DNA of 64,000 bases from Paenibacillus sp. MMS20-IR301 (GTDB lineage: Bacteria > Bacillota > Bacilli > Paenibacillales > Paenibacillaceae). Under the pieces are notes generated by a model. The model saw only the letters and a program-made list of their open reading frames with translations, did not search any database and was not told the origin of the DNA. The stretch covers positions 7,027,001-7,091,000 of the forward strand of contig NZ_CP135275.1 in assembly GCF_032302195.1 (NCBI RefSeq), written 5' to 3'. Both the position numbers and the translations under genes were made by a program. Shown in pieces: positions 51,575 through 60,841 of this stretch (position 1 is the first letter of the stretch; each line of letters starts with the position of its first letter).

Positions 51575-51671
51575 CGTAAAGTTCGTAAAGTTAAAACTGT
51601 ACACTAATTTTTTAGCGAATATGAGCTTTGCATGACTTTTCACAAGTCCGTTACACTAGTTCAGGAGAACT
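51575..51671 (+). promoter_or_regulatory. opuA promoter region with candidate operators
   Basis: TTGCAT (51628-51633) and TACACT (51652-51657), 18 bases apart, form a promoter. A tandem CGTAAAGTT pair (51575-51592) lies upstream, and the inverted repeat AGTTC-AGGA-GAACT (51658-51671) lies at the start site. Either could bind the GbsR-like protein. Confidence 0.5.
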
Positions 51672-51706
51672 AACCTGAGAACTTAAATGGAGAGAAGGAG
51701 GTCACC

Positions 51707-52906
51707 ATGGCAATTATAGAGGTGAAACAGCTTACCAAAGTATTCGGTCATGATGCAGTACGGGCACTTCCATTATTAGAACAAGGCTGGTCCAAAGAGA
51801 AGATTGCCCGGGAAGTGAAGCTGACAGTTGGAGTCAATAAGGCTGAGTTCAGCATTGAAGAAGGCGAAATATTCGTCATTATGGGCTTATCAGGCAGCGG
51901 GAAGTCGACGCTTGTCCGGTTACTGAACCGGCTGATTGAGCCTACCGGAGGCCAGGTCCTGTTCAAGGGCAAGGATGTGGTCCGGATGAATCCTGAGCAG
52001 CTGAGAGAGTTCCGGCGCAAGAACATCGGGATGGTGTTTCAAAAGTTCGCATTATTTCCGCACCGCACAGTGCTGGCTAACGCTGAATACGGGCTTGAGG
52101 TTCAAGGTGTGGAGAAGAGCAAGCGCACACAGCTTGCTATGGAGGCCCTTGAGCTGGTAGGCCTGAAGGGCTGGGAGAACCACCGCCCGGATCAGCTCAG
52201 TGGCGGCATGCAGCAGCGTGTCGGCCTGGCCAGAGGCCTGGCCAATGATCCGGATATCCTGCTGATGGATGAAGCGTTCAGCGCGCTTGATCCGCTGATC
52301 CGCAAGGATATGCAGCAGGAGCTGCTGGAGCTGCAGGCGAGAGTAAAGAAGACGATAGTATTCATAACGCATGACCTGGATGAGGCGCTGCGGATCGGCG
52401 ACCGGATTGCCCTGATGAAGGACGGCGTGATCGTCCAGATCGGCTCGCCGGAAGAAATCCTTATCCAGCCTGCGAACAAATATGTGGAGCGCTTCGTGGA
52501 GGATGTCGATTTGTCCAAGGTGCTCACCGCTGCACATGTGATGCGCCAGCCGGAGATGATCCGTCCGGAACGCGGCCCCCGGGTGGCCCTGCAGCTTATG
52601 CGGGACAGCGGGGTGTCGAGCCTCTATGTGGCGGATAATGAGATGAGGCTGCAGGGTGTGCTTACGGCGGATAATGCAGCGCAGGCGCTGAAGGAGAACC
52701 GCAGCATCCTGGAAGTGATGCAGCGGGAAATTCCCCGTGTTCATCCGGATACGCTGCTGAATGATCTGTTCGAGCTGATGTCCGGGACTCATCTGCCGGT
52801 CGCTGTTGTTGATGAAGGGAACAAACTGAAAGGTATTGTAATCAAGGGGGCTGTCTTGTCCGCACTTGCCGGCAATGCGGTTCCGGAAGGAGGTGCAGCT
52901 TCATGA
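51707..52906 (+). CDS. opuAA: Glycine betaine/proline ABC transporter ATP-binding protein
   Basis: A 399-residue ATPase. Walker A GLSGSGKST, signature LSGGMQQRVGLARGLA, Walker B DILLMDEAFSALDP and the switch His in FITHDLDEA are all present. A tandem CBS pair in the C-terminal third (from about residue 275) senses ionic strength in this family. The N-terminal VKQLTKVFGHDAVRALPLLEQGWSKEKI is characteristic of OpuAA/ProV. AAGGAGG precedes the ATG. The permease gene overlaps its stop by 4 bases. Confidence 0.93.
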   Translation: MAIIEVKQLTKVFGHDAVRALPLLEQGWSKEKIAREVKLTVGVNKAEFSIEEGEIFVIMGLSGSGKSTLVRLLNRLIEPTGGQVLFKGKDVVRMNPEQLREFRRKNIGMVFQKFALFPHRTVLANAEYGLEVQGVEKSKRTQLAMEALELVGLKGWENHRPDQLSGGMQQRVGLARGLANDPDILLMDEAFSALDPLIRKDMQQELLELQARVKKTIVFITHDLDEALRIGDRIALMKDGVIVQIGSPEEILIQPANKYVERFVEDVDLSKVLTAAHVMRQPEMIRPERGPRVALQLMRDSGVSSLYVADNEMRLQGVLTADNAAQALKENRSILEVMQREIPRVHPDTLLNDLFELMSGTHLPVAVVDEGNKLKGIVIKGAVLSALAGNAVPEGGAAS

Positions 52907-53739
52907 ATCTTCCCAAAATCCCCCTTGGCAAGGGCGTAGAATGGCTCGAAGACTGGCTGACGGCTTATTTCGGCCCTTTATTTGATTTCATTCATGCGGT
53001 AATCGGCGGAATGGTAAGCGGCATTAATGCAGCGCTGACCTTCCTGCCCGCCATTGTATTAATCATTCTTATTGCTGCACTGGCTTATTGGATCGGCAAA
53101 TGGCGGATGGCGCTGTTCGCTGTCGTAGGGCTGCTGCTGATTGATAATCTCGGATTATGGGACCCTTCGATGCAGTCACTGGCGCTGGTGCTGACGGCTT
53201 CACTGCTGGCTGTAATCATTGGAGTGCCGCTGGGTGTGCTGTGCGCACAGAGCCGGACATTTCAGAACATTGCGACACCCATCCTGGACTTTATGCAGAC
53301 GATGCCGGCGTTTGTCTATCTGCTTCCGGCGGTATCCTTCTTCTCGCTGGGTGTAGTTCCCGGCGTCATTGCTTCTATTATATTCGCGATCCCGCCAACG
53401 ATCCGCTTAACGAACCTCGGAATCCGCCAGGTCTCACCGGAGCTGGTAGAGGCTGCGGATGCCTTCGGCTCGACGGCAAGCCAGAAGCTGTTCAAGCTGC
53501 AGCTGCCCATTGCCCTCCCGACCATTATGGCCGGTATCAACCAGACGATTATGCTCTCGCTGTCGATGGTGGTTATCTCGTCCATGATCGGTGCCCAAGG
53601 GGTCGGGGCTTATGTGTACCGTGCGGTATCACAGGCCAAGACCGGAGCGGGCTTCGAAGCAGGGATTGCCATTGTTATTATTGCGATATTGCTGGACCGT
53701 CTGACGCAGAAGCTGTTCAAACCTAAAACTCAAGGATAA
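52903..53739 (+). CDS. opuAB: Glycine betaine/proline ABC transporter permease
   Basis: A 278-residue ProW/OpuAB-type permease with about seven hydrophobic segments. The EAA-like loop VSPELVEAADAFGSTASQKLFKLQLPIALPTIMAG is characteristic. It starts within the ATGA overlap with opuAA, with GGAGGTG upstream, and is followed 14 bases later by the receptor gene. Together they import compatible solutes under high osmolarity. Confidence 0.93.
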   Translation: MNLPKIPLGKGVEWLEDWLTAYFGPLFDFIHAVIGGMVSGINAALTFLPAIVLIILIAALAYWIGKWRMALFAVVGLLLIDNLGLWDPSMQSLALVLTASLLAVIIGVPLGVLCAQSRTFQNIATPILDFMQTMPAFVYLLPAVSFFSLGVVPGVIASIIFAIPPTIRLTNLGIRQVSPELVEAADAFGSTASQKLFKLQLPIALPTIMAGINQTIMLSLSMVVISSMIGAQGVGAYVYRAVSQAKTGAGFEAGIAIVIIAILLDRLTQKLFKPKTQG

Positions 53740-53753
53740 GGAGTGTTTAATAT

Positions 53754-54644
53754 ATGTTTAATTTCAAAACAAATAAGTTTGCCCGTCTGAGCCTGGTTAT
53801 ACTGCTGCTGGCCGTTACGGTGATTGCCGGCTGTTCGTCTAACAATAAGGACACTGTGAAGCTGGCTTATGTTGCCTGGGATTCCGAAATTGCCAGTACG
53901 AACGTTGTGAAGGAAGTACTGGAATCTAAGCTGGGCGTTACGGTGGAGATGCTGCAGGTCGATGCCGGACCGATGTGGGCAGGTGTTGCTGACGGCAGTG
54001 CCGACGCAATGGTCGCTGCCTGGCTGCCGGGTACGCATGCTTCCTACCTGGAGAAATACGGCAACGATATGGAAGATGCCGGCGTGAATCTGGACGGAAC
54101 GAAGATAGGTCTTGCTGTTCCGGCTTATATGGATGTAAACTCCATTGAGGATTTGAACAAACCGGAAGTGGCAGCTTCGCTGGACAACCGGATTATCGGG
54201 ATCGAACCGGGGGCCGGAATTATGACGGCTACGGAAACTGCGCTTGAAGCCTACGGACTGAGTGGCTATACCCTGCTGGAGAGCTCTTCGGCAGCGATGG
54301 CACAGGAGCTGCAGAAGGCTTTTGACAATAACGAACCGATTGTAGTGACCGGCTGGACGCCGCACTGGATGTTCGCGAATATGGATCTGAAGTATCTGGA
54401 GGACCCGAAGAATGTGTATGGCGGTGACGAGCAGATTCATACTATGGTGCGTACAGGCCTGAAGGACGATATGCCCGAGGTGTACACGTTCCTGAGCCAA
54501 TTCAAGTGGACACCGGAGGATATGGCACAGGTGATGGTGAAAATTCAAGGCGGCGAGTCCCCTGAGGAAGCGGCCAAAGACTGGGTAGATAACAATGAAG
54601 CTAAAGTAAATGAGTGGCTGGCCGGTGTGGCAGATCAGGGATGA
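53754..54644 (+). CDS. opuAC: Glycine betaine-binding lipoprotein
   Basis: A 296-residue receptor with lipobox IAGC. YVAWDSEIASTNVVKEVLES, PMWAGVADGSADAMVAAWLPGTH and VVTGWTPHWMFANMDLKYLEDP provide the Trp residues that cage the quaternary ammonium group in OpuAC/ProX proteins. It completes a three-gene opuA operon and is followed by a terminator at 54777. Confidence 0.92.
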   Translation: MFNFKTNKFARLSLVILLLAVTVIAGCSSNNKDTVKLAYVAWDSEIASTNVVKEVLESKLGVTVEMLQVDAGPMWAGVADGSADAMVAAWLPGTHASYLEKYGNDMEDAGVNLDGTKIGLAVPAYMDVNSIEDLNKPEVAASLDNRIIGIEPGAGIMTATETALEAYGLSGYTLLESSSAAMAQELQKAFDNNEPIVVTGWTPHWMFANMDLKYLEDPKNVYGGDEQIHTMVRTGLKDDMPEVYTFLSQFKWTPEDMAQVMVKIQGGESPEEAAKDWVDNNEAKVNEWLAGVADQG

Positions 54645-54776
54645 TCTTCCACATCCCCTGATTTGGCAGTGGAGTTCGATGTGTGCTATGATTGAAAGAA
54701 CATAGGCTACAATTCTGTAACTTGTACGCTAACGACTGTTCTTTACACCTACATATCATAAGCAAACTCATTTAAT

Positions 54777-54800
54777 AAACACCCCGAGAGGGGTGTTTTT
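54777..54800 (+). terminator. Terminator of the opuA operon
   Basis: AACACCCC and GGGGTGTT pair around GAGA, followed by a T-run. Confidence 0.85.
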
Positions 54801-54902
54801 CTTGAAGATTAACGAATCGTCAAGCGTTAATATGCGGTTGCCTTATGTTCATAGTAAATCAGGAGACGGCTGCTGCAAGGAGTCAGGAAAGGAGAGAGCT
54901 CC

Positions 54903-55514
54903 ATGACTGAAACCATTAATGCCTGGATTGACTGGCTGCTGCAAAGTCTTGGACTCAGCGGCCCGTATATCCTTTTCGCCACAGTACCGCTCGCGGTTCT
55001 GCAAAGTTTGTTCGGATTTTTCCCCTTGGCGATCCTGATTGTGCTCCATGTCTCCGTATTTAATGTAATCGGCGGGATGATTGTCAGCTGGATAGCCTGC
55101 AATATCGGGGCGGTCCTTGTCTATTTCCTCTTCAGGCGCTACCTGTTTGACTGGTTTGACCGGAAATGGGGCTATAAGCTGCAGAAGTATGACAAATGGC
55201 AGGTATACTTAGACCGTTACGGCATCTGGACACTTGTACTGCTCCGGACGATTCCGATTATGCCGAGCAATATCATCAACCTGATGTCGGCTGTGTCGCC
55301 GGTTAAGCCTGCTGCATTTATCTGGGGGACTGTGCTCGGCAATCTGTCTTATATCTGGCTGTTCGGCACGATCAGCTCCACGCTGATTGTCCCCCGGGAG
55401 GAATGGAACGGGTTCCTTGCCTGGTACGCGGTATTTGTGGTGATCCTGATTGCTATATTTGTCCGCCGCCACTGGGGCCATCTGCAGGAGGATAAGCGCA
55501 AGCGGCTGGGGTAG
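54903..55514 (+). CDS. TVP38/TMEM64 (VTT/DedA superfamily) membrane protein
   Basis: A 203-residue protein with five to six hydrophobic segments. The central FRRYLFDWFDRKWGYKLQKY, DRYGIWTLVLLRTIPIMPSNIINLMSAVSPV and GTVLGNLSYIWLFGTI match the VTT domain, including the conserved R-x-IP-P core. Members are implicated in lipid scrambling or ion homeostasis. It probably has its own promoter after the opuA terminator. Its 3' end is near the convergent YfiT-like gene. Confidence 0.84.
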   Translation: MTETINAWIDWLLQSLGLSGPYILFATVPLAVLQSLFGFFPLAILIVLHVSVFNVIGGMIVSWIACNIGAVLVYFLFRRYLFDWFDRKWGYKLQKYDKWQVYLDRYGIWTLVLLRTIPIMPSNIINLMSAVSPVKPAAFIWGTVLGNLSYIWLFGTISSTLIVPREEWNGFLAWYAVFVVILIAIFVRRHWGHLQEDKRKRLG

Positions 55515-55533
55515 AGCAGAGCCTGCTGCGCTT

Positions 55534-56052
55534 TTACCAGCCCCTGCGTCTGCGCAAGGAAATAATATGTGCGAGATGATGCTTGCCGTGCCAGGCGTAG
55601 ATGCCTATATTTCTGCCAATGGAGACTTCTCCTGATTCCGGATGAACAAATGTCTTGTCCATATCTGCAGGAGTCAAGTTGTGTAAAAGCTTCGTCCAGC
55701 GGGTGTGCAAGGCTTCCAGAAGCACAAGTGAAGTCTCGATTGGCAAAGTATAGTCAGATAATTCCGCCCACTCCGTTTCGTTATAAGGCTTGATGGTAGG
55801 ACGTTCTTCTGTAAGAGCTAATTTGAAACGGATGAAGGCATTCATATGGCTGTCTGCCACATGATGGATGACTTGCCGCACAGTCCAGCCCCCGGGGCGG
55901 TAAGCTGTTTCAAGCTGTTCCTGATTCAGATCTTGTACAGCAGACCTTAATAATCCCGGTAAAGCCCCGATTTCACTAATCCAGTTACTTGTAACACTGC
56001 CGGTAATTTCTTCATCAAATTGAAAAGTGCCGATCGGATATTTCAGATCCAT
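55534..56052 (-). CDS. YfiT/DinB-family metal-dependent protein
   Basis: A ~172-residue four-helix-bundle protein. GGWTVRQVIHHVADSHMNAFIRFK and IYAWHGKHHLAHI supply the three His metal ligands of the DinB/YfiT superfamily; YfiT/BstA types act as bacillithiol S-transferases or hydrolases. The first possible ATG (56061) abuts the GGGGG of the ribosome site, so the ATG nine bases on is preferred. It is convergent with the TVP38-like gene and divergent from yunB. Confidence 0.85.
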   Translation of the reverse strand: MDLKYPIGTFQFDEEITGSVTSNWISEIGALPGLLRSAVQDLNQEQLETAYRPGGWTVRQVIHHVADSHMNAFIRFKLALTEERPTIKPYNETEWAELSDYTLPIETSLVLLEALHTRWTKLLHNLTPADMDKTFVHPESGEVSIGRNIGIYAWHGKHHLAHIISLRRRRGW

Positions 56053-56180
56053 TGGTGCCATCCCCCTTCTTGCAGCCCACTCAAATGAACCGCTATAGAT
56101 ATAGCTCTAATTCTACAACGAATTCTCCGGCACCTGTACCCCTGAATTGCGGCGGCCGGACAAGGAAACTTACCCCTGTG

Positions 56181-56203
56181 CCCCACATTGTGGGGTTATT
56201 TTG
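56181..56203. terminator. Small hairpin upstream of yunB
   Basis: CCCCAC (56181-56186) pairs with GTGGGG (56190-56195), followed by TTATTTT. It lies between divergent genes, so it may be an attenuator or part of a leader. Confidence 0.4.
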
Positions 56204-56272
56204 CCTGTCTCCCGAATAGCCTATAAGTATGGAGGCGGCTTGACCGCAGCATGTCGGGAGGGATTGCAGGGC

Positions 56273-57535
56273 ATGGGCAGAATCAGAAAATGGGGGAACC
56301 GGAGAGCAGGCATGCCGAACCTTGGCCGTATCCGGCTGCCGGGACTCAGCTGGAGCGGGCTGGCGAGACCGGCCGGGTTCAAAGCTAAACCGTCTAAGGC
56401 TGCTGTATTCAGGCCGCCGGGATCAGGTGCACGGTTTCAGGCGAAGCCGTCCAGAAGCGGGGGGAGGCCGGCCAGCCGGGGAACGGGAGGCTTCGTGGCG
56501 AAGCCTTCACGGACAGCGGGGCGGCACCTGCAGGGGGAAACGCGCTACGAGAGTGTTCCGCCTGCAGGTGCCGGCGCTCCCGGCCAGCGAGTCTGGCGCA
56601 AAGCCGGCCGGGGAAGCGGCTCGCGGTGGTTCCATTTCTTCGGCGGCAGGCGGCAGGGAGGGCAGGGAGCGAACCCGGGGAAGGAGGCCAGGCCGCGCAG
56701 GCGCGGCAGATTCTGGCTGATCCTGAGCCTGGTGCTGATTCTGGGCGTGCTGCAGGGGCTGCGTTATGTGGAGCGGCATTTGAAGCCGCCGATTGTTCAT
56801 CTGGCACAGATCCGCGTGAAGCAGATTGCTACGGAATCAATCAACAAGGCGATCACCTCACAGGTTGAGGACAGCGGAAGCGCTGAAGGCCTGATTGACT
56901 GGAAGACGGATCAGAGCGGCAAGATCTCCGGCTTCATGCTCAACTACAAGGAGCATATGCGGATTACCTCGCAGGCAGCGGAGGTCATCCAGTCCACCCT
57001 GCAGGAGCTGCAGAACCGGACGGAGCATATTCCGCTCGGCCAGGCGCTCGGCAGTCCGCTGATTGCCTCTTATGGTCCGGATATTCCGATCAAGATAGAG
57101 CCGCAGGGCGCAGTCAAGGTAGAGCTGAATACAAGGCAGAAGAATGCCGGCATCAACATGATTCTCGTAGAAGTGTTTATTCATATCGTTACCGAGGTAG
57201 CGGTTGTCGTTCCGTTCGATATGGAGCCGCAGATCGTAGATACGGAGATTCCGGTCTCGTACCTGATGGTCGTCGGCGATGTTCCGATGTACTATTATGA
57301 CAACCAGGGCCAGCCTGTTGGCGAGAACGGCAGCAGTGCACCGGGCATTGCCATTCCGGCACCGTCACTGACCCCGGAGAAGAGCGGCGCGAATACGGAG
57401 GGTACAGCCCCCGGCGGCGGCAGCTCAAGCGGAAATATGAATACAGAAGAGAATAATCCACCCCCGGCAGGCAATAACTCCTCACCGTCCGCAAACGCCG
57501 GGAACAGCGGCGCTGATAATGGCGGCGGAGAGTAA
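56273..57535 (+). CDS. yunB: Sporulation protein YunB with long basic N-terminal extension
   Basis: A 420-residue protein. The C-terminal ~250 residues match YunB: a membrane helix near 145-165 (FWLILSLVLILGVLQGLRYVE), then HLAQIRVKQIATESINKAI, IPLGQALGSPLIASYGPDIPIKIEPQG and VAVVVPFDMEPQIVDTEIPVSYLMVVGDVPMYY. YunB is a mother-cell sporulation protein of Bacillus. Unusual here is a ~140-residue, Arg/Lys/Gly/Pro-rich N-terminus with repeated AKPS, plus a Gly/Asn/Ser-rich tail. ATG 56273 has GGGAGGGA nine bases upstream; a frame from 56147 covers the hairpin and is rejected. Confidence 0.85.
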   Translation: MGRIRKWGNRRAGMPNLGRIRLPGLSWSGLARPAGFKAKPSKAAVFRPPGSGARFQAKPSRSGGRPASRGTGGFVAKPSRTAGRHLQGETRYESVPPAGAGAPGQRVWRKAGRGSGSRWFHFFGGRRQGGQGANPGKEARPRRRGRFWLILSLVLILGVLQGLRYVERHLKPPIVHLAQIRVKQIATESINKAITSQVEDSGSAEGLIDWKTDQSGKISGFMLNYKEHMRITSQAAEVIQSTLQELQNRTEHIPLGQALGSPLIASYGPDIPIKIEPQGAVKVELNTRQKNAGINMILVEVFIHIVTEVAVVVPFDMEPQIVDTEIPVSYLMVVGDVPMYYYDNQGQPVGENGSSAPGIAIPAPSLTPEKSGANTEGTAPGGGSSSGNMNTEENNPPPAGNNSSPSANAGNSGADNGGGE

Positions 57536-57559
57536 AGGGATGTAAGAGTAGTAGAATAA

Positions 57560-57755
57560 ATAAGTGGAAAAACTCCATCTGCTGTTGGATGAACCGCTGA
57601 TTCTGGTAGCTTAGATTGAAAAACGGCACTTAATTTTAGCCGGATTTGCTTACTGCGGGGATATAGGCAGAATTAAGTAGCATAAATCCAATTAATTTCT
57701 GTAAAGCAAGCAAACCGGAAGGATTAAGTGGAGGAAATCCAACTATTGTACCTTG
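57560..57755. repeat. Interspersed repeat mosaic (AAGTGGAAAAA/CACTTAA type)
   Basis: Pieces such as TAAGTGGAAAAACTCC, GGCACTTAATTTTAGC, GAATTAAGTAGCATAAATCC and GATTAAGTGGAGGAAATCC recur with variation, as at 14505-14697. No gene is visible between yunB and 58057. Confidence 0.55.
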
Positions 57756-57840
57756 GAGGGCCAGGGGCAGCAATCTTGCGGGCCTTCGTGTCGTTGAAGA
57801 GATAATAAAAAAGACTGCCAGGAAGAATCCCAGGAACCCT

Positions 57841-57873
57841 AAGAGCCGCCGTGAATAGGCGGCTCTTCCTTTT
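57841..57873 (+). terminator. Terminator upstream of the truncated response regulator
   Basis: AAGAGCCGCC and GGCGGCTCTT are perfect arms around GTGAATA, followed by CCTTTT. It is 300 bases after yunB, so it probably ends yunB or a lost gene. Confidence 0.8.
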
Positions 57874-58056
57874 GCGCAGGCATAGCCGTGCTTGATGCAG
57901 TTAAGAACAGCTTTCCTCCCGCACTCCGTCCACCTGCACAATCATAATCCACCAATCCAATATTAATGCCCTATGATTAAGCCGTTACGGCTTTTATAAT
58001 TAGGGCAAAGCTGCGGCGAAGCGAAGCTGCAAACCAATATCGGGGGGCTGAGCATA

Positions 58057-58472
58057 GTGAGAATATTGATCGTGGATGATGAGCCCAGGCATCTCAGGGG
58101 GATGGTCAATCTGATTGGGCGTCTCCGGCCGGAGGACCAGGTAGCGGCAGCGAAGGATGGCTTGTCGGCTATGGAGCTGGTGAAGGCTCATCGCCCGGAG
58201 GCTATATTGACAGATATCCGCATGCCCGGCATGGATGGGCTTGAATTTCTGGAACGGCTTAAACAAGAGGGCATCACAACCAGGGTTATTATGGTATCCG
58301 CTTACAATCTGTTTGAGTATGCCCAGAAGGCGGTTCATCATGGCGCTTATGATTACCTGCTGAAGCCGGTGGAGATTGAGAAAATAGCGGATGTCTTAAG
58401 CCGGATCGATCTCCAATTAATAGCAGAGAAGAAGCAGCGGAGCGAGGAGGAGGAGCTGCAGCACCGGCTTAA
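58057..58472 (+). pseudogene. 5' fragment of a YesN-type response regulator
   Basis: The GTG start, preceded by GGGGGG, opens a normal receiver domain: ILIVDDEP (acidic pocket), ILTDIRMPGMDG with phospho-Asp near residue 54, IMVSAY and DYLLKPVEIEKI with the conserved Lys. After about residue 137 the YesN-like sequence stops and the frame runs out of register into GH43 DNA, ending at 58575 after ~33 unrelated residues. The AraC output domain is missing, so it cannot act as a normal YesN regulator. A partner histidine kinase is not present. Confidence 0.78.
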
Positions 58473-59153
58473 GCTGTATGGGCTCCGACCCAGATTGGGC
58501 ATAACGGCCGGCATTATCTGGTCTTTGCCTCGAATGATATTCAGCAGGACGGTGAAACCGGGGGGCTTGAGATAGCCGTCGCGGATTCCCCTGAAGGTCC
58601 ATACCGAGGGTATCTGGGCAGGCCGCTGATTGGCCGGTTCATTCACGGCGCCCAGCCGATCGACGCTCATCTGTTCAAGGATGATGACGGCGGCATCTAT
58701 CTGTATTACGGGGGCTGGGGACATTGCAATGTATGCCGGATGAATGAGGACATGACAGGCTTTGTCCCTTTCCCGGACGGGCAATTGATCCGTTCTATTA
58801 CCCCGCCCGGTTATGTGGAGGGGCCGTGTATGATTAAGAAGGACGGCCTGTATTATCTGATGTGGTCGATGGGCGGGTGGACCAACGGCACGTACCGGGT
58901 CGCTTACGGCGTAAGCGATAATCCTCTGGGGCCGTTCGATAACAAAGGAACCATACTGGAGAAGCAGGAGCCGGTAGCGGACGGCCCCGGCCATCACGGA
59001 TATTTGCATCTGCCGGACCGCGATGAATGGCTGATCGTCTATCACCGGAGAATCATTGGAGACCCGGAGCCGGGCAACCGGATGCTGTGCATCGACAAGC
59101 TGGAAATGAATGCAGGCGAGATCAAGCCGGTCATCATGACTGACGGGTGGTGA
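58473..59153 (+). pseudogene. 3' fragment of a GH43 glycoside hydrolase
   Basis: From 58473 to 59153 one open frame encodes ~226 residues of a five-bladed GH43 propeller: AVWAPTQIGHNGRHYLVFAS, then HGAQPIDAHLFKDDDG with the pKa-modulating Asp, then YVEGPCMIKKDGLYYLMW with the catalytic acid Glu. The N-terminal blade with the catalytic-base Asp is gone, and no start codon or ribosome site exists in frame at the left end. The frame is shifted relative to the response-regulator fragment that abuts it. A deletion spanning both genes explains the structure. Confidence 0.78.
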
Positions 59154-59305
59154 GCATGTCTGCAGAAATGGCAAAGCAGCCGCTGCGGAGCAAATCGGGT
59201 TAACGGACCCCGTGTCTGCTGAAAATGGCAGATGAAGGGATACCTGCACCATCCCGCTCATACACTATAGACAGCACAGTTTTGACTAATGGAGTGTGAG
59301 TCTGA

Positions 59306-60841
59306 ATGTCTTATGAGGCGATGAATGCTTGGAATACGGAGACGGACGGGAGTGCGGCACAAGCGGTCAGGAATGAACGGCTTGCCGGGAGATACAGCTA
59401 TCTGGAACGGGAGGGCCTGCTCCCGCTTCCTGTGCAGGGAGGCATTACGCTTGTAGTAGAACTGCGGCATGCCGGTTGGTCGGCAGAATGCCTGCGGCTG
59501 CTGCTTCAGCACTCCGGGCCGTCAGTCCGGCTGATTGCGGTACCGGTGACCGCTGATTTTCCGCTGCAGTCTTTGTCGGAGCAGTTCGCCGGGGAACCGG
59601 GGCTGCTGTTTCTTCCGTTTACCGGAGATCATTACAGGGTGAATGAGGCCTTGGCTTTTGCCGAGACCTCCTTTGTCGTGCTGCTGGAGGATTGTGTGAT
59701 GGTGTCGCCCGGCTGGCTCGGGAACCTGTTGTGGCCGCCGGTTGATGATCCTGCAGTAGGCGTGGTGGCACCCTATTCTGCGTCGGAACGGGGAGAGGGG
59801 CAGCAGCGGCGGCATTTTGCCGGATATGGAGAGCTGTCAGCTTATGCGGGGCATTTGCGGGATAACCGGCAGGCTGACTGGAGTGCCCAGGAGGTGCTCA
59901 GCGGCTCTTGTCTGCTCATCGCCCGGGAGCTGCTGCTGAGAGTAGGGGGTTTAGATGCTTCGCTGGGCGGGCGGCGGCTGATCATAGCCGACTGGTGCCT
60001 GCGGGCTAGGCAGTCGGGGGCAAAGCTTGCCCTCAGTGCTCCGGTATATGTTCATGTTCTGCATCCGCTGGAGGCAGGGGCTGTGAACAGTGCCGGCAGC
60101 AGAGCCCGGAGTGAGGAGGAGCAGGCCTACCTCCGGAAATGGAATTTGCCGGAAGGCTCTGACGGCGGGGATACGCGCCTGGTCCCGGCGGACCTCGCGG
60201 CTTGTCCTGCACAGCCGTTCATTCCGCTCGGGCTGGATTCAGCCGCCGGTATGCTGGTTACAGCTGTGGTCTATTTCGAAGAGAACTGGACGGCAGCGGA
60301 TTCCCGTGAACGCCAGCAGAGCCTGCAGGCAAGCCAGAGCTACGGAAATATCCGCTGGGTCTGGGTCAGGGACAGCTGGAGCCAGTCATTCCCGGAATTT
60401 CCGGTGCAGGAGCGGGATGCTGTGATCACCGTCCATGGAGAGCAGCCCTGGCTGCATGCGCTGGAGAATATTTCAGCTCTGTACAGCGGCGAAATTGTCG
60501 TCTACTTGTCTGCCTCTGCAGCATACGACAGCCAATATGTCGGGAGTATGGCAGAGATTCTGCAGCATAGCCGGGCAGATATTATCGTCAGCTCGGTTTA
60601 TGCGGCAGATGAGCCGGGACAGCGTGCGGAGACAGACGGATATCCCGGCGCGCTTCCGCTTGAACGGACTGCGCACCGCAGCGGAATTACTCCGGGGAGG
60701 ATCGTCAGGCGGGAGGGCTCCCTCCGCAGTCTGGTGCTGGCTCCTGACCCGGCGCTGTCGGTCGGCTATACCGGTGGGCTGGCAGAGAAGCCCGGTCCTG
60801 CCCGTCCGGCGGCTTTCAGCGGGGAGGGCGAAGAAGGATGA
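59306..60841 (+). CDS. GT2-like glycosyltransferase, first gene of a three-gene operon
   Basis: A 511-residue protein whose N-terminal half resembles a GT-A fold: ITLVVELRHAGWSAECLRLLL, SFVVLLEDCVMVSPGWL (the DxD-like position reads EDC) and LSGSCLLIARELLLRVGGLD, with DWCLRARQSGAKLAL, which are typical of rhamnosyl-type GT2 enzymes. The C-terminal half looks like a second, degenerate GT-like domain (residues ~310-480). GGAGTGTGAG precedes the ATG. It overlaps the next gene by 4 bases. Surface or spore-glycoprotein glycosylation is a reasonable guess. Confidence 0.75.
   Translation: MSYEAMNAWNTETDGSAAQAVRNERLAGRYSYLEREGLLPLPVQGGITLVVELRHAGWSAECLRLLLQHSGPSVRLIAVPVTADFPLQSLSEQFAGEPGLLFLPFTGDHYRVNEALAFAETSFVVLLEDCVMVSPGWLGNLLWPPVDDPAVGVVAPYSASERGEGQQRRHFAGYGELSAYAGHLRDNRQADWSAQEVLSGSCLLIARELLLRVGGLDASLGGRRLIIADWCLRARQSGAKLALSAPVYVHVLHPLEAGAVNSAGSRARSEEEQAYLRKWNLPEGSDGGDTRLVPADLAACPAQPFIPLGLDSAAGMLVTAVVYFEENWTAADSRERQQSLQASQSYGNIRWVWVRDSWSQSFPEFPVQERDAVITVHGEQPWLHALENISALYSGEIVVYLSASAAYDSQYVGSMAEILQHSRADIIVSSVYAADEPGQRAETDGYPGALPLERTAHRSGITPGRIVRREGSLRSLVLAPDPALSVGYTGGLAEKPGPARPAAFSGEGEEG

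Noticed and set aside
51575..51592. Small repeat array or mobile-element end at the tandem CGTAAAGTT
   Set aside because: Only two copies, located upstream of opuA; a regulatory site is the simpler reading.
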